The notes: generated by a model from the sequence alone, not told the origin. DNA of 64,000 bases from an uncultured Clostridia bacterium (GCA_949948835.1 CATLHF010000002.1:62001-126000); one strand, 5' to 3'; shown: positions 8,857-19,165, counted from the stretch's first letter. Program-made: numbers and translations.

Positions 8857-9267
8857 ATGAACAGAACACAAGCAAGAGAAGAAGCTTTTAAATTATTATA
8901 TAGTATGGAAATACAAAAAGAAAATGATGAAGAACAAATCGAACTGTATTTGGAAAACAATGAAATAACAGATACAAAGACAATCGAATATATAAAAGAT
9001 GTGTGGGCTGGAATTGAAGCCAACAAAGAAGAGATTAATCAAAAAATTTCTGGTAATTTAAAAGTAGAATGGAAATTAGAAAGACTTTCTAAAGTAGACC
9101 TTTCTTTATTAAAACTTGCCATTTACGAAATGTTATATAAAAAAATCCCTTTTAAAGTAGCCATTAATGAAGTAATTGAACTTGCTAAAAAATATGGAGA
9201 AGATAATAGTGCATCATTTATTAATGGAATTTTAGCAAGTATTGTTAAAAATGATTTGCAAAATTAG
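8857..9267 (+). CDS. nusB: transcription antitermination factor NusB
   Basis: Protein of 136 aa. [18 protein letters not shown] at the start, and [12 protein letters not shown]...[12 protein letters not shown] at the end, are the NusB signatures. NusB joins NusE in rRNA antitermination. ATG 8857 follows AGAAAGGAAAT; the frame is open upstream to 8803, but family length supports 8857. It sits at the head of the usual nusB-xseA-xseB group. Confidence 0.96.
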   Translation: MNRTQAREEAFKLLYSMEIQKENDEEQIELYLENNEITDTKTIEYIKDVWAGIEANKEEINQKISGNLKVEWKLERLSKVDLSLLKLAIYEMLYKKIPFKVAINEVIELAKKYGEDNSASFINGILASIVKNDLQN

Positions 9268-9281
9268 AAAAGAGGAAGCAG

Positions 9282-10469
9282 ATGAATATTGAACCAATTT
9301 CGGTTACCGATTTAAATAAATACATAAAAGATAAAGTGGCAGGGGATGAATATTTAAATAATGTTTTGGTAAAAGGTGAAATTTCTAATTTTAAACATCA
9401 TTATACAGGACATTTATATTTTACTCTAAAAGATGATAATTCTTTAATTAAATGCATCATGTTTAAATCCTTTACACAGAACTTAAAATTCGTACCAAAA
9501 GACGGAATGAAAGTGATGGTGTTTGGTACCGTTAGTGTATTTGAACGAGATGGTGTTTATCAAATATACTGTAAAGCAATGCAAGAAGAAGGCATGGGAA
9601 GCTTATATAAAGCATATGAAGAATTAAAGAAAAAACTAGAATTAGAAGGGTTATTTTCAGAAGAACATAAAAAGAAAATCCCATTTATGCCGAAAGTTGT
9701 AGGCGTCCTTACATCCCAAACAGGTTCTGTTATAAGAGATATTATTAATGTTAGCACAAGAAGAAATCCCAATGTATATATTAGATTATTTCCAGTTCCA
9801 GTACAAGGAGAAGGAGCAGGAGAAAAAATAGCAGATGCTATTTTCTATATGAATGAAAAAAAATTAGCAGATGTTTTAATATTAGCAAGAGGTGGAGGTT
9901 CTTTAGAAGATTTATGGCCTTTTAATGAAGAAGTGGTTGCAAGAGCAATTTTTGCATCCCAAATCCCAATTATTTCAGCAGTAGGGCATGAAACTGACTT
10001 TTCAATATCGGATTTTGTAGCAGACTTAAGAGCACCAACTCCATCTGCTGCAGCAGAACTTGCAGTAGCAGATACAGCTGACTTGAAAATAAAGCTTGAA
10101 GGCTATCAAACAAGATATAAATTAGCCTTAAAGAAAAAAGTAGAATTAATGCGTTTGCAATATGAAAAATGTATGGCAAGAAGAGTATTTAAAGAACCAC
10201 TACAAGAAATTAATGAAAAAGCCATTCGTTTAGATATGATTGTTAAAAACATGCAACATCATATGGTAAACTCTTATAAAGATAGTAAAAATGAAATGAT
10301 AAAATTAGTATCGAAGTTAGATACCTTAAGCCCATTAAAGACATTAACAAGAGGCTATAGCATTACACAAAAAGAAGGGCATATTGTAAAGTCTGTAAAT
10401 GATTTAGAAAAAGATGATGAAATAGACTTACGATTTATTGATGGAAACAGAAAAGCAAAAATAATGTAA
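9282..10469 (+). CDS. xseA: exodeoxyribonuclease VII large subunit
   Basis: Protein of 395 aa. The N-terminal OB-fold (about residues 1-105, EPISVTDLNKYIK...GHLYFTLKDD) binds DNA. The catalytic domain includes GVLTSQTGSVIRDI, ILARGGGSLEDLWPFNEE and SAVGHETDFSISDFVADLRAPTPSAAAE. The C-terminus is a long coiled coil. With XseB it degrades single-stranded DNA in repair. Only 14 bases follow nusB. Confidence 0.97.
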   Translation: MNIEPISVTDLNKYIKDKVAGDEYLNNVLVKGEISNFKHHYTGHLYFTLKDDNSLIKCIMFKSFTQNLKFVPKDGMKVMVFGTVSVFERDGVYQIYCKAMQEEGMGSLYKAYEELKKKLELEGLFSEEHKKKIPFMPKVVGVLTSQTGSVIRDIINVSTRRNPNVYIRLFPVPVQGEGAGEKIADAIFYMNEKKLADVLILARGGGSLEDLWPFNEEVVARAIFASQIPIISAVGHETDFSISDFVADLRAPTPSAAAELAVADTADLKIKLEGYQTRYKLALKKKVELMRLQYEKCMARRVFKEPLQEINEKAIRLDMIVKNMQHHMVNSYKDSKNEMIKLVSKLDTLSPLKTLTRGYSITQKEGHIVKSVNDLEKDDEIDLRFIDGNRKAKIM

Positions 10470-10482
10470 GGAGGGAATAATT

Positions 10483-10716
10483 TTGGAAGAGCAAAATACA
10501 ATAAGCTTTGAAGAAGCAATGAAAGGATTAGAGCAAATTGCAGGAGAATTAGAAAAAGGCGACTTAAATTTGGACGAATCAGTATCAAAATTTGAAGAGG
10601 GAATGAAGTTATCTAAGACCTGTAGTAAAATCCTAGAAGATGCAGAAAAAAGAATTTCTATTCTACTTAAAAATGGAGAAGATGTTTCAGAAGAGAATTT
10701 TAGTGTAGAAGGCTAA
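10483..10716 (+). CDS. xseB: exodeoxyribonuclease VII small subunit
   Basis: Protein of 77 aa starting at TTG 10483 after GGAGGG. FEEAMKGLEQIAGELEKGDLNLDESV is the family signature. Several XseB chains bind the XseA coiled coil. Short helical protein of normal length. Confidence 0.95.
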   Translation: MEEQNTISFEEAMKGLEQIAGELEKGDLNLDESVSKFEEGMKLSKTCSKILEDAEKRISILLKNGEDVSEENFSVEG

Positions 10717-10741
10717 AAGCAAAATAAAAGGGGAGAAAAAA

Positions 10742-11170
10742 ATGAATATGACAAATTTTAAATTCTTATACGTTCCATTACTAATGTGGTTTGGAATTCA
10801 ATTATTTAAAGTAATCTACGACTTGGTAACAACTAAAAAATTTAATTTTAAACGAATTTTAGGAGCAGGAGGAATGCCTAGTTCTCATTCAGCAGTTGTA
10901 ACATCACTTGCAACGCTAATTGGAAAATATGAAGGGGTTACAACACCAATATTTGCACTATCTGTTATTTTTGCATTTATTGTTATGTATGATGCAGCAG
11001 GAATTAGAAGAGCAGCAGGAAAACAAGCAAAATTATTAAATAAGTTAGTAGAAACACCAGGACTAAGTGGAGTAGAAGTTAGTGAAAGATTAGTAGAAGT
11101 ATTAGGGCATACACCAACACAAGTATTGGTAGGAGCATTAATAGGAATTATAGCAGGATTGATATTATAA
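10742..11170 (+). CDS. yuiD: DUF212 / divergent PAP2 family membrane protein
   Basis: Protein of 142 aa with about four membrane helices. The [18 protein letters not shown] stretch (about residues 41-58), [14 protein letters not shown], and [16 protein letters not shown] are hallmarks of the YuiD/DUF212 family, which is related to acid phosphatase/PAP2 proteins. The substrate is unknown; lipid phosphate is plausible. Preceded by GGGGAG and part of the nusB-fhs unit. Confidence 0.88.
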   Translation: MNMTNFKFLYVPLLMWFGIQLFKVIYDLVTTKKFNFKRILGAGGMPSSHSAVVTSLATLIGKYEGVTTPIFALSVIFAFIVMYDAAGIRRAAGKQAKLLNKLVETPGLSGVEVSERLVEVLGHTPTQVLVGALIGIIAGLIL

Positions 11171-11195
11171 AATAAAGAATGAAGGAGAGAAGAAA

Positions 11196-12857
11196 ATGGG
11201 AGATATTGAAATTGCAAGAAGTGTAACATTAAAACCAATTGAAGAGGTAGCAACAAAAGTAGGAATTGAAAAAGATGAGATTGAATGCTATGGAAAGTAT
11301 AAAGCAAAATTGTCGGAAGAACTAGAGAAAAGAATTGCAAACAATGAAAACGGAAAGTTAGTATTAGTAACAGCAATTAATCCAACGCCATTAGGGGAAG
11401 GAAAAACGACAATATCCATTGGGCTTGCAGATGGATTATCTTATATTGGTAAAAAAGCAATGCTTGCATTAAGAGAGCCATCACTAGGACCAGTATTTGG
11501 TGTAAAAGGAGGAGCCACTGGTGGTGGACATGCTCAAGTTGCACCAATGGAAGATATTAATTTACACTTTACAGGAGATATCCACGCAATTACTTCTGCT
11601 AATAACTTATTATCTGCTTTAATTGATAATCATATTTATTTTGGAAATGAGTTAGGGGTTGAAACTGTAACTTGGAGACGTTGTGTGGATTTAAATGATA
11701 GACAGCTTCGTAGTATTGAATGTGGTCTTTCAGGTGAAAAAGGAGTTGTTCCAAGACAAGATGGATTTGATATTACGGTTGCATCTGAAATTATGGCAAT
11801 TTTATGCTTGAGTTCGGATATAGAAGATTTAAAGAAAAGAATTGGAAATATTGTAATTGGATACAATAAAGAAGAAAAACCAATTTATGCAAAAGATTTA
11901 AAAGCAGAAGGAAGTCTAGCCGTTTTACTAAAAGATGCTATGAAACCAAATTTAGTACAAACATTAGAACATACACCAGCATTAATTCATGGTGGACCAT
12001 TTGCCAATATTGCTCATGGATGTAATAGTGTTAAGGCAACTAAGATGGCATTAAAACTTTCTGATTATGTAGTAACAGAGGCAGGATTTGGTGCTGATTT
12101 AGGGGCAGAAAAATTTGTAGATATTAAATGCCGTAAAGCAGGAATTAAACCAGATGCTGTTGTCATTGTTGCAACGATGAAAGCACTAAAATATCATGGT
12201 GGAGTAGAAAAAGACGAAATCAGAAAAGAGAACTTAGAAGCATTAGAACTTGGAACCCATAATTTATTAAAACATGTGGATAATCTTAAAAATAAATTAG
12301 GATTAAATGTGATTGTTGCTATTAACAAATTTGTTGATGATAGTGACAAAGAAATTGCATTATTACAACAAAAGTTAGAAGAGCAAGGAATTAACTTAAG
12401 TTTAGTAGAAGCATGGGAATATGGAGGAAAGGGAGCCGCTGATTTAGCAACAAAAATTGTAGAATTAACAAACAATGAAACAACTGTAAATTATGCATAT
12501 GAATTAGAAGATTCTATTAAAACTAAAATCGAAAAAATAGCAAAAAATATATATGGAGCAGAAGGGGTTGAATACTCAGAAGAAGCAGAAGAAGAAATTG
12601 CTAAAATTGAAAAATTAGGATGCAGTAACTTCCCTGTTTGTATGGCAAAAACACAATATTCTTTCTCAGATGATCCTACAAATTTAGTTTGCGATAAACC
12701 ATTTACGATTCATGTAAAAGAAATTCGCTTAAAAACAGGAGCAGAGTTTATTGTTGTTTTAACAGGAAAAATCTTTACTATGCCAGGACTACCAAAAGTT
12801 CCAGCAGCAGAGAGTATCGATATTGATGAAGAAGGAAATATTGTTGGGATTTTTTAA
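11196..12857 (+). CDS. fhs: formate-tetrahydrofolate ligase
   Basis: Protein of 553 aa, the usual length. It makes 10-formyl-tetrahydrofolate from formate, THF and ATP, for one-carbon metabolism. [17 protein letters not shown] is the P-loop (about residues 66-82); [31 protein letters not shown] follows. The start is at ATG 11196 with GGAGAG upstream. Last gene of the unit that begins with asp23. Confidence 0.98.
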   Translation: MGDIEIARSVTLKPIEEVATKVGIEKDEIECYGKYKAKLSEELEKRIANNENGKLVLVTAINPTPLGEGKTTISIGLADGLSYIGKKAMLALREPSLGPVFGVKGGATGGGHAQVAPMEDINLHFTGDIHAITSANNLLSALIDNHIYFGNELGVETVTWRRCVDLNDRQLRSIECGLSGEKGVVPRQDGFDITVASEIMAILCLSSDIEDLKKRIGNIVIGYNKEEKPIYAKDLKAEGSLAVLLKDAMKPNLVQTLEHTPALIHGGPFANIAHGCNSVKATKMALKLSDYVVTEAGFGADLGAEKFVDIKCRKAGIKPDAVVIVATMKALKYHGGVEKDEIRKENLEALELGTHNLLKHVDNLKNKLGLNVIVAINKFVDDSDKEIALLQQKLEEQGINLSLVEAWEYGGKGAADLATKIVELTNNETTVNYAYELEDSIKTKIEKIAKNIYGAEGVEYSEEAEEEIAKIEKLGCSNFPVCMAKTQYSFSDDPTNLVCDKPFTIHVKEIRLKTGAEFIVVLTGKIFTMPGLPKVPAAESIDIDEEGNIVGIF

Positions 12858-12934
12858 ATAAATATTTTGTATAAATTCATCCAATTTTGGAAAACATACT
12901 AAAAAAGTATAATTTCGAAAAGAGGGTGAATTTT

Positions 12935-13633
12935 TTGAGTAAAATAATAAAAACAGTAAATCGAAATAAAGTAGCAATTATTAGTATCAGTTTAGCTTTA
13001 ACATGTTTTATTTTGTACAATATTTTTAGTGCTAATATGGTGCAAGCTTTATCAAAATATGGTTCAAGAGGAAATGAAGTTACACAAATTCAAACAAAAT
13101 TAAAACGTTGGGGATATTATAATGGAAATGTGGATGGAATTTATGGAAGCCAGACACTTGCTGCTGTTAAATATTTTCAAAGAAAAAATGGATTGGTTGT
13201 AGATGGAATTGCGGGAAAGAGAACATTAGAAGCAATGGGGATTTTTTCTTCTTCTAGTGGGGGAAGTGGTTCGTCATCTAGTTCAAGTGATTTAAATCTT
13301 CTTTCAAGGCTTGTTTATGGAGAAGCAAGAGGAGAGCCGTATACAGGACAAGTGGCAGTTGCAGCCGTCGTATTAAACCGTGTAAGGAATTCGAATTTTC
13401 CAAATACGATTGCAGGAGTTATTTATCAAAAAGGGGCATTTAATGTAGTAGATGATGGACAAATTAATCTATCACCAAATAGTACAGCGAGAAAAGCAGC
13501 ACAAGATGCGTTAAATGGATGGGATCCATCTTATGGTTCAATCTATTACTTTAATCCAGCAACAGCAACAAATAAATGGATTTGGTCAAGGCCATATGTT
13601 ACAACTATTGGAAAACATCGATTTTGTAAATAA
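12935..13633 (+). CDS. sleB: spore cortex-lytic enzyme SleB-type hydrolase
   Basis: Protein of 232 aa from TTG 12935, preceded by GAGGGTG. Residues about 13-33 form a signal/anchor. About 38-100 are a peptidoglycan-binding domain (GSRGNEVTQIQTKLKRWGYY...GSQTLAAVKYFQ). A Ser/Gly linker (about 102-117) leads to the Hydrolase_2 lytic transglycosylase domain, with LVYGEARGEPYTGQVAVAAVVLNR including the catalytic Glu. SleB degrades spore cortex at germination. Evidence that this organism makes spores. The other candidate start (ATG 12887) has no ribosome site. Confidence 0.9.
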   Translation: MSKIIKTVNRNKVAIISISLALTCFILYNIFSANMVQALSKYGSRGNEVTQIQTKLKRWGYYNGNVDGIYGSQTLAAVKYFQRKNGLVVDGIAGKRTLEAMGIFSSSSGGSGSSSSSSDLNLLSRLVYGEARGEPYTGQVAVAAVVLNRVRNSNFPNTIAGVIYQKGAFNVVDDGQINLSPNSTARKAAQDALNGWDPSYGSIYYFNPATATNKWIWSRPYVTTIGKHRFCK

Positions 13634-13691
13634 TTTTAGAGCATTTACACGAATGGTCATAATATGTTAAAATAGTAATATCTTAATAACC

Positions 13692-13716
13692 AAGAGTGCC
13701 TGTACAGACTCTTTTT
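13692..13716 (+). terminator. short terminator hairpin
   Basis: AAGAGT and ACTCTT arms followed by TTTTT. It lies after sleB and before the small gene at 13742. A -10-like TAAAAT at 13667 may place it instead in the leader of that gene. Confidence 0.55.
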
Positions 13717-13741
13717 GCAGTATGCAGAAAGGAGAAAACAA

Positions 13742-13966
13742 ATGAAAGTATTCGAAGTGGATTCAATTACAGTTCAGTTTAAAACAGAAAAAGGCTTTGC
13801 TAGTCTTGATGTTGGTCTTGTGGATGAAAAAAGGTGTTTTATTATTCCAGATGAAAATCTACAAGAGCAATTATCGGAAGAAGAATTAAAAGATTTGAAG
13901 AGGCAAATTCTGAGCAGGCTGGGAGAGAATTGGAAAGAAAGAAGAATGGAAATTGGGGGAGAGTAA
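13742..13966 (+). CDS. small hypothetical protein
   Basis: Protein of 74 aa, ATG 13742 after AGAAAGGAG. It is highly charged (Glu/Lys-rich), with a helical C-terminal half (EEELKDLKRQILSRLGENW) and no membrane segment. I do not recognise the family. Codon use is a little richer in G and C than that of its neighbours, as in other small accessory genes of the window. The frame is intact and has its own terminator. Confidence 0.6.
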   Translation: MKVFEVDSITVQFKTEKGFASLDVGLVDEKRCFIIPDENLQEQLSEEELKDLKRQILSRLGENWKERRMEIGGE

Positions 13967-13978
13967 TCCCCCAATTTC
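13950..13978. terminator. terminator overlapping the end of the small gene
   Basis: GGGGGA and TCCCCC arms at the gene's stop codon, with AATT flanks. Followed by the convergent end of the MFS gene. Confidence 0.7.
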
Positions 13979-13986
13979 CATTCTTT

Positions 13987-15282
13987 TTAATGTACTTCTT
14001 CAAATTTAATTTCTTTTTCTTTATATTCTTCTGGCTTTAATCCAACTGTACCTTTCATATAATCTAATAAGAAAATGAAAAATACAGTAAAGATGCAACC
14101 TAATATTACATATACATAGGATGTTGTTGTTATTTCTAATAAAGCAGAACAAACAAAACACAACAGAGCTCTTAAAATACTGTATAAAAGTTCACATACT
14201 AATGAAATTTGTGGTCTCATTGCTGATGTTGTAAAGTTATTTAAATATCGTTTAATTAAGGTATAGTATGGACCTTTTATAGCATATTGTATTGCCATCA
14301 TTAATAATATAATTTCTAAAGTTAATCCAAAGTTTAATCCAATCATAGTGGATAAACCAACCATAATAAAAGAAAGTGTAGTTCGTGTGGCAAAAATACT
14401 TAAGGTTCTATTACGATATCGGTTATGAAACTTAGCTTGATTTGCAGAGGCAATGCCAGATATTAATTGGAGTCCTGCATATACTAAGCCAAAATATTGT
14501 GCAGGTAAGTTAATATCGGCTAAAATACTACTTCTTAAAGTAGAATACATCCCTAAAAAAGCACAGAAAAATCCATCAAATATAACTAAACTTCTAAGAC
14601 GATTTGATTTTACAATAAATTTGGTTGCTTGTTTCAAGTCTGATAGAATTTCTTTCATAGAAGGGCTTTTGGTATCATTATTATTTTCTGTCGTACTTTC
14701 GACATCTTTAAAATTAAAAGATAAAAGTAGTGAAATAATACATATAATAAGGCATAATACCATTGGTAAATAACCATTAACAACAAATAAAAATCCAGTT
14801 GAGATGGCAGAAATAGCATCTAAGTAATAATAAATAGAACTTGCTCTACCGTCAATTTTAGCGAAAGTATCACCTCGTTTATCACCTTTTGGAATCGAAT
14901 CGTAAAGTAAATTTGTCTCGGTTAATCCTTTTAGTGCATAGCCAAGAGCAGAGAAAAACCAGGCTAAAATAATCATATAAATATTATTTGCAAGAATTAG
15001 TAAAAGAATATCACCTACAATAAAAAGGTTACCTAAAATTAATGCTCTTCTTTTTCCTAATTTATGAACAATAATGTTACTAGGGATTTCTAGTATAAAT
15101 TTAAATAGAGGATAAAATGCATCTACAAATAAAACTTGAGCAGCAGATAATCCCTTGATACTTGTTAAAAATAAAAATTCAATTGCATAATAAAATAAAG
15201 TATCCCAAGAAAGAGCTTTATAAATAGGAAAAATTTTCATATTATATGACATATTATTTGTGTTTTTTACGTTTTCCATCAT
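13987..15282 (-). CDS. MFS family transporter
   Basis: Protein of 431 aa with about 12 membrane helices and no recognisable substrate motif. RGDTFAKIDGRASS sits in the central region and PTAMRPQISL-like loops follow later. I chose ATG 15282 (MMENVK), which has AAAGGAG upstream; the frame opens earlier but without a ribosome site. MFS carriers of this form export drugs or small metabolites in clostridia. Convergent with the small gene at 13742. Single-gene unit. Confidence 0.8.
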   Translation of the reverse strand: MMENVKNTNNMSYNMKIFPIYKALSWDTLFYYAIEFLFLTSIKGLSAAQVLFVDAFYPLFKFILEIPSNIIVHKLGKRRALILGNLFIVGDILLLILANNIYMIILAWFFSALGYALKGLTETNLLYDSIPKGDKRGDTFAKIDGRASSIYYYLDAISAISTGFLFVVNGYLPMVLCLIICIISLLLSFNFKDVESTTENNNDTKSPSMKEILSDLKQATKFIVKSNRLRSLVIFDGFFCAFLGMYSTLRSSILADINLPAQYFGLVYAGLQLISGIASANQAKFHNRYRNRTLSIFATRTTLSFIMVGLSTMIGLNFGLTLEIILLMMAIQYAIKGPYYTLIKRYLNNFTTSAMRPQISLVCELLYSILRALLCFVCSALLEITTTSYVYVILGCIFTVFFIFLLDYMKGTVGLKPEEYKEKEIKFEEVH

Positions 15283-15355
15283 TTTTCTCCTTTGTAATTT
15301 TTCAAACAAATTATATAATAACGAAAAATGTTTGTAAAGAAGTTCGTCATATAAA

Positions 15356-15384
15356 TTGACAAAAATCATAGATATTGATAAGAT
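15356..15384 (+). promoter_or_regulatory. sigma-A type promoter for yqeG
   Basis: TTGACA (15356-15361), 17-base spacer, TAAGAT (15379-15384). The transcript would start about 25 bases before the yqeG ribosome site. Confidence 0.65.
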
Positions 15385-15416
15385 AATAAAGAAAAAAGAC
15401 TTAAGCGGGAGGAATT

Positions 15417-15926
15417 ATGAATTTATACCCAAAGATTTACTTAAAAAAAGTACAAGAAATTACATACCAAATGTTACAAGAAAACGGCATTTTGGGAGTT
15501 ATTTTAGATGTAGATAATACCTTAATTGATTATTATAAAAATATGCCAGAAGGAGTACAGAAGTGGTGCGAAAATTTAAAAAAGCAAGGAATTAAGTTTT
15601 GCATTGCTTCGAATAGTAATAAAAAAGAAAAAGTAGAAATGGTAGCAAATAAGTTAGATATACCTTATATCTATTTTGCAAAAAAACCACTAAAACGAGG
15701 CTTAAGAAAAGCTTGTACGATTATGCAAATAGAACCAGAAAAAGTAGCCGTGGTAGGAGATCAAATTTTTACAGATATATTAGGAGCAAATCGAACTGGT
15801 ATGTATTCCATTTTGGTAGAACCAATTGAAGAAAAAGATATTTTCATTACTCTTATTAAAAGACCAATTGAAAACTATATCAAAAAGAAATATGAAGAAA
15901 AAAACAAAAGAATGAAAGGGGAATAA
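15417..15926 (+). CDS. yqeG: YqeG family HAD-IIIA phosphatase
   Basis: Protein of 169 aa. DVDNTLIDY (about residues 31-39) is the HAD catalytic motif with both Asp; SNS (about 62) is motif II; a Lys in KKPLKRGLRKA is motif III; VGDQIFTDILGANR is motif IV. The family dephosphorylates an unknown small substrate and is conserved in Firmicutes. Preceded by GGGAGG. Six bases separate it from the prepilin peptidase gene, so the two are co-transcribed. Confidence 0.9.
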   Translation: MNLYPKIYLKKVQEITYQMLQENGILGVILDVDNTLIDYYKNMPEGVQKWCENLKKQGIKFCIASNSNKKEKVEMVANKLDIPYIYFAKKPLKRGLRKACTIMQIEPEKVAVVGDQIFTDILGANRTGMYSILVEPIEEKDIFITLIKRPIENYIKKKYEEKNKRMKGE

Positions 15927-15932
15927 CAAAAG

Positions 15933-16685
15933 ATGTATATAAATGATGTACATATTCTATACTATGTAGGAGCAGCTATATTAGGAGCAATCGTAGGATG
16001 GCTTGTGAACGTGGCAAATAAAATTTTACCAGAAGAAAAGAAATTGTTTTCAAAAGGATTATTGAAAAAAGCTAAAACCGTAAGAATGAATTATTGGATA
16101 ACAATTGTGATGATAATAGCTTACCTTGCATTAGTTTATTTTTGTGGAATTCATAAAGAATTTTATCAAAACTTACCACTGATTAAATTTGGAGTGTTAA
16201 TTCCAATGTTACTTTCAGCATTTGTGATTGATTATAATCTTCAAATTATCCCAAATCGTTTAAATTTGACGATGTTTGAAGTAGGACTATTATTAACATT
16301 TGTTTATGGGATTGCTAATATTAATATAGCAACTGATATGCTATTGGGAATGGTAACAGGAGTAGGAATTTTTCTTTTAATTACACTAATTGGAGGACTC
16401 ATTGCGGGAAAAGAAGCCATGGGCTTTGGTGATGTAAAACTAATGGGAGCATTAGGGCTATATTTTGGATTTAGTGGTATTATTGTAATTTCTTTAATCG
16501 CATTTTTATTAGGGGCGATTATTAGTATAATTCTAATTGCTACGAAGAAGAAAAAAACAGATGAATATATCCCATTTGGACCATTTATTGTACTTTCGGC
16601 TATTATTACAATATTTGTTCCATTTGGAACTCTAGTAGGAATTTTATTACAGGTATTTACATTAGGAATGTATGGTAGAATATAG
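15933..16685 (+). CDS. A24 family prepilin peptidase
   Basis: Protein of 250 aa with about seven membrane helices. The two catalytic aspartates of the type IV prepilin peptidase are visible: FVIDYNLQIIPNRL (about residues 91-104) and GFGDVKLMG (about 168-176). The N-terminal cysteine-rich cytoplasmic domain of classical PilD is missing, so it may act only as a protease. A gene with a prepilin-like start lies at 63960. Preceded by AAAGGGG. Confidence 0.88.
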   Translation: MYINDVHILYYVGAAILGAIVGWLVNVANKILPEEKKLFSKGLLKKAKTVRMNYWITIVMIIAYLALVYFCGIHKEFYQNLPLIKFGVLIPMLLSAFVIDYNLQIIPNRLNLTMFEVGLLLTFVYGIANINIATDMLLGMVTGVGIFLLITLIGGLIAGKEAMGFGDVKLMGALGLYFGFSGIIVISLIAFLLGAIISIILIATKKKKTDEYIPFGPFIVLSAIITIFVPFGTLVGILLQVFTLGMYGRI

Positions 16686-16707
16686 ACGTTGTGAAAGGGG
16701 GATAAAC

Positions 16708-17780
16708 ATGAATGCAAAAATTAAATGGTTAAGAGACAAAATTGTAAGAATGAATATGGATGGAATGATTGTTTCAAATCCAGTTAATATTCAATACTTA
16801 ACACGGAATTAAAGCAGAAGGGGTTTTGTTATTAACCAGAAAAGAAAATGTATATATTACAGATGCAAGATATATTGAAAAAGTAAATCAAACATTAACC
16901 ATTGATGATGAAATTATTGTAACAAATGTAATGGATGTATCTAAGGAAGATTACGAAAATTTCTTCTTGTTTTGTGAAAATGTTGGGTTTGAAGAAAATT
17001 ATTTAACTTATGCAAAGTATAAAGAATATATGCGAAAATATAAAATTAATAATTTCGTAGAAACGGAAAATATCATAGAAAAACAAAGAATGATAAAAGA
17101 TGAAGAAGAAATTAAAAATATTGAAATGGCGTGTAAAATAACAGATGATTGTTTTACTCATTTACAATCTTTTATCAAAAAAGGAATGACAGAAAAAGAA
17201 ATTGCATGGGAAATTGAGAATTACTTTTTAACACATGGTGCAGAAGGAACAAGTTTTGAAACGATTGTTGCTTCACGGACCAAATTCTTCTATGCCACAT
17301 GCAGTTCCAACGGAAAGAAAGATTACATCTGGGGATGTAATTACTATTGATTTTGGTTGCAAATACAAAGGTTATTGTTCCGATATGACAAGAACGATTT
17401 TTGTAGATTTTGTACAAGATTATATAAAACCAGTTTATGATTTAGTATTAAAAAATCAACAACTAACCCTAAAAGAATTATACGATGGTGCAAATGTAAG
17501 AATTTTAACCAAAATGGTAGAAAATGATTTTAAAGTAAATCGTTTTGATTTAGTACATGCATTAGGTCATGGGGTTGGATTGGATGTTCATGAAATGCCA
17601 CTACTAAGTTCAAGAGTGGGTGATGTGCTATTAAAGGAAAACATGGTAATAACCGATGAACCAGGAATTTATATTCCGGGGAAATTTGGTGTTCGAATAG
17701 AAGATACTATTGTCATTACTAAACAAGGAGCAAAACGATTAACCAATTCTACAAAGGATTATGTAATAATTGAGGGATAA
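16708..17780 (+). CDS. Xaa-Pro peptidase (M24 family), needs two +1 frameshifts
   Basis: The full protein is 356 aa, the normal length for PepQ/YpdF-type aminopeptidases. The zero frame from ATG 16708 (after AAGGGGG) reads 32 codons, meets CGG at 16804 and stops two codons later. Skipping the C gives ...TGIKAEGVLLL. The second CGG, at 17276, lies in the conserved active-site run; skipping its C gives ASGPNSSMPHAVPT with the catalytic His. Metal ligands follow: TIDFGCKYKGYCSDMTRT, HALGHGVGLDVHE and ITDEPGIY. All conserved parts are intact, so decay is unlikely. Confidence 0.88.
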
Positions 17781-17806
17781 GATGAATTGTTATAAGTATG
17801 GAAAAT

Positions 17807-17960
17807 GCTCTCAATGTTTGATTAAAATTTTTTTCTTGTTTTCCCAACTGCACACATAGTGTAATAAAATTTCGCTCGTCGCTCATTTTTTAACACTATG
17901 TAGCTTGTCGGTCCCCACAGCGAAACTACGAAAAAAATTTTAATCAAAAACATTTCGAGC
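17807..17960. repeat. MITE-like palindromic element
   Basis: Terminal inverted repeats of about 28 bases, with an exact core TTGATTAAAATTTTTTTC (17818-17835) and its complement (17932-17949). A second inverted pair (CATAGTGT / ACACTATG) lies inside at 17855-17900. No open frame. Looks like a small non-autonomous element or a long hairpin RNA between the M24 gene and efp. Confidence 0.6.
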
Positions 17961-18000
17961 TTATTTGCTATTGTAATATAAAATAAAATTAGCTAATTAA

Positions 18001-18025
18001 AAAATCATGGAAAAACCTTGATTTT
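18001..18025 (+). terminator. weak hairpin before efp
   Basis: AAAATCA and TGATTTT arms around an A-rich loop; a weak terminator or leader stem. Confidence 0.35.
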
Positions 18026-18079
18026 CTAATAGAATTGGTATAAAATAGAAAAGAATTGAAATAATAAGGAGGAAATGAA

Positions 18080-18646
18080 ATGGCAGAAGTATATATGGCA
18101 GGAGATTTTAGAAACGGAACAACATTTGAAATGGACGGAAACGTATATAAGGTAGTTGAATTTCAACACGTAAAACCAGGAAAAGGAGCAGCATTTGTTA
18201 GAACAAAATTAAAAAATGTAATATCAGGATCTGTACTAGAAAAAACATTTAACCCATCTGAAAAATATCCTGGAGCAGAAATTGAAAAAAGAGAAATGCA
18301 ATATTTATATAATGATGGAGATTTATATTACTTCATGGATAATGAATCTTATGAACAAATCCCATTAAATAAAGAACAATTAGGAGATAGTTTAAAATTC
18401 ATTAAAGAAAATATGAGTGTAAAAATTCTATCTTTTAAAGGAAATGTATTTGCAGTTGAACCACCAATGTTTGTAGAATTAGAAGTTAGTTACACAGAAC
18501 CAGGATTTAGTGGTAATACAACAACAACATCTGGAAAACCAGCAACACTTGAAAACGGATATGAAATTAGTGTACCATTATTTATTAATATCGGTGATGT
18601 TATTAAAATTGATACCAGAACTGGTGAATACATGGAAAGAGTTTAA
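18080..18646 (+). CDS. efp: translation elongation factor P
   Basis: Protein of 188 aa with the three OB-type domains of [24 protein letters not shown] (about residues 26-46) contains the tip lysine that contacts the ribosomal P-site tRNA. ...GEYMERV at the end is the usual C-terminus. It helps ribosomes stalled on proline runs. ATG 18080 follows AAGGAGG. The gene has no CGG codon. Confidence 0.97.
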   Translation: MAEVYMAGDFRNGTTFEMDGNVYKVVEFQHVKPGKGAAFVRTKLKNVISGSVLEKTFNPSEKYPGAEIEKREMQYLYNDGDLYYFMDNESYEQIPLNKEQLGDSLKFIKENMSVKILSFKGNVFAVEPPMFVELEVSYTEPGFSGNTTTTSGKPATLENGYEISVPLFINIGDVIKIDTRTGEYMERV

Positions 18647-18670
18647 TTTAAGAGAGGAAGAGACAAAATT

Positions 18671-19165
18671 ATGTCAAAACTACGTGAAGAATTTAATGCA
18701 ATTCTAGCAAAAATTGAGGAAAGAATTACAGACGAAGAAGAACTAAACTTCGTAAAACAACAAATTTTAGATATTTCTATGTTATATATGAATGAACTAG
18801 ACAAAGTAATGGACTTAAGTGAAAGAAGGGTGAATCAGGTAGTAGAAAATCAAAGAGCATTAGATAAAAAACAACAAGAAATTGAAAAAGCAATTAGCAA
18901 TATGGAAAGAGAATTATTTGTTGGAGAAGAAGACTATGATTTTGAAATTGTATGTCCATACTGTAATCATGAATTTGTATCTGACATTGGTAGTGATGTA
19001 AAAGAAGTAGAATGTCCAGAATGTCATAATACAATTGAACTTGACTGGAACCAAGAAAATGAAGAAGAATGTAGTGGACATTGTGGTTCTTGTGGAGGAT
19101 GTGGACATGAAGAAGAAATAGAAGATGACAAAGAAGAACAAACACAAGAAGATGATGATATGTAA
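18671..19165 (+). CDS. zinc-ribbon protein of the CD1247 N-terminal type
   Basis: Protein of 164 aa: a helical N-terminal domain (about residues 1-90, coiled coil), then a zinc ribbon with CPYCNHEF and CPECHN pairs (about 97-125), then a Cys/Gly cluster (CSGHCGSCGGCGH) and a Glu/Asp tail. This arrangement is seen in a conserved clostridial family next to efp. The function is not known; the cysteine groups suggest metal binding. It follows efp by 24 bases. Confidence 0.75.
   Translation: MSKLREEFNAILAKIEERITDEEELNFVKQQILDISMLYMNELDKVMDLSERRVNQVVENQRALDKKQQEIEKAISNMERELFVGEEDYDFEIVCPYCNHEFVSDIGSDVKEVECPECHNTIELDWNQENEEECSGHCGSCGGCGHEEEIEDDKEEQTQEDDDM

Noticed and set aside
18893..19147. Minus-strand His/Leu-rich frames over the zinc-ribbon gene
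   Set aside because: Reverse reading of Glu/Asp codons; no start signals.
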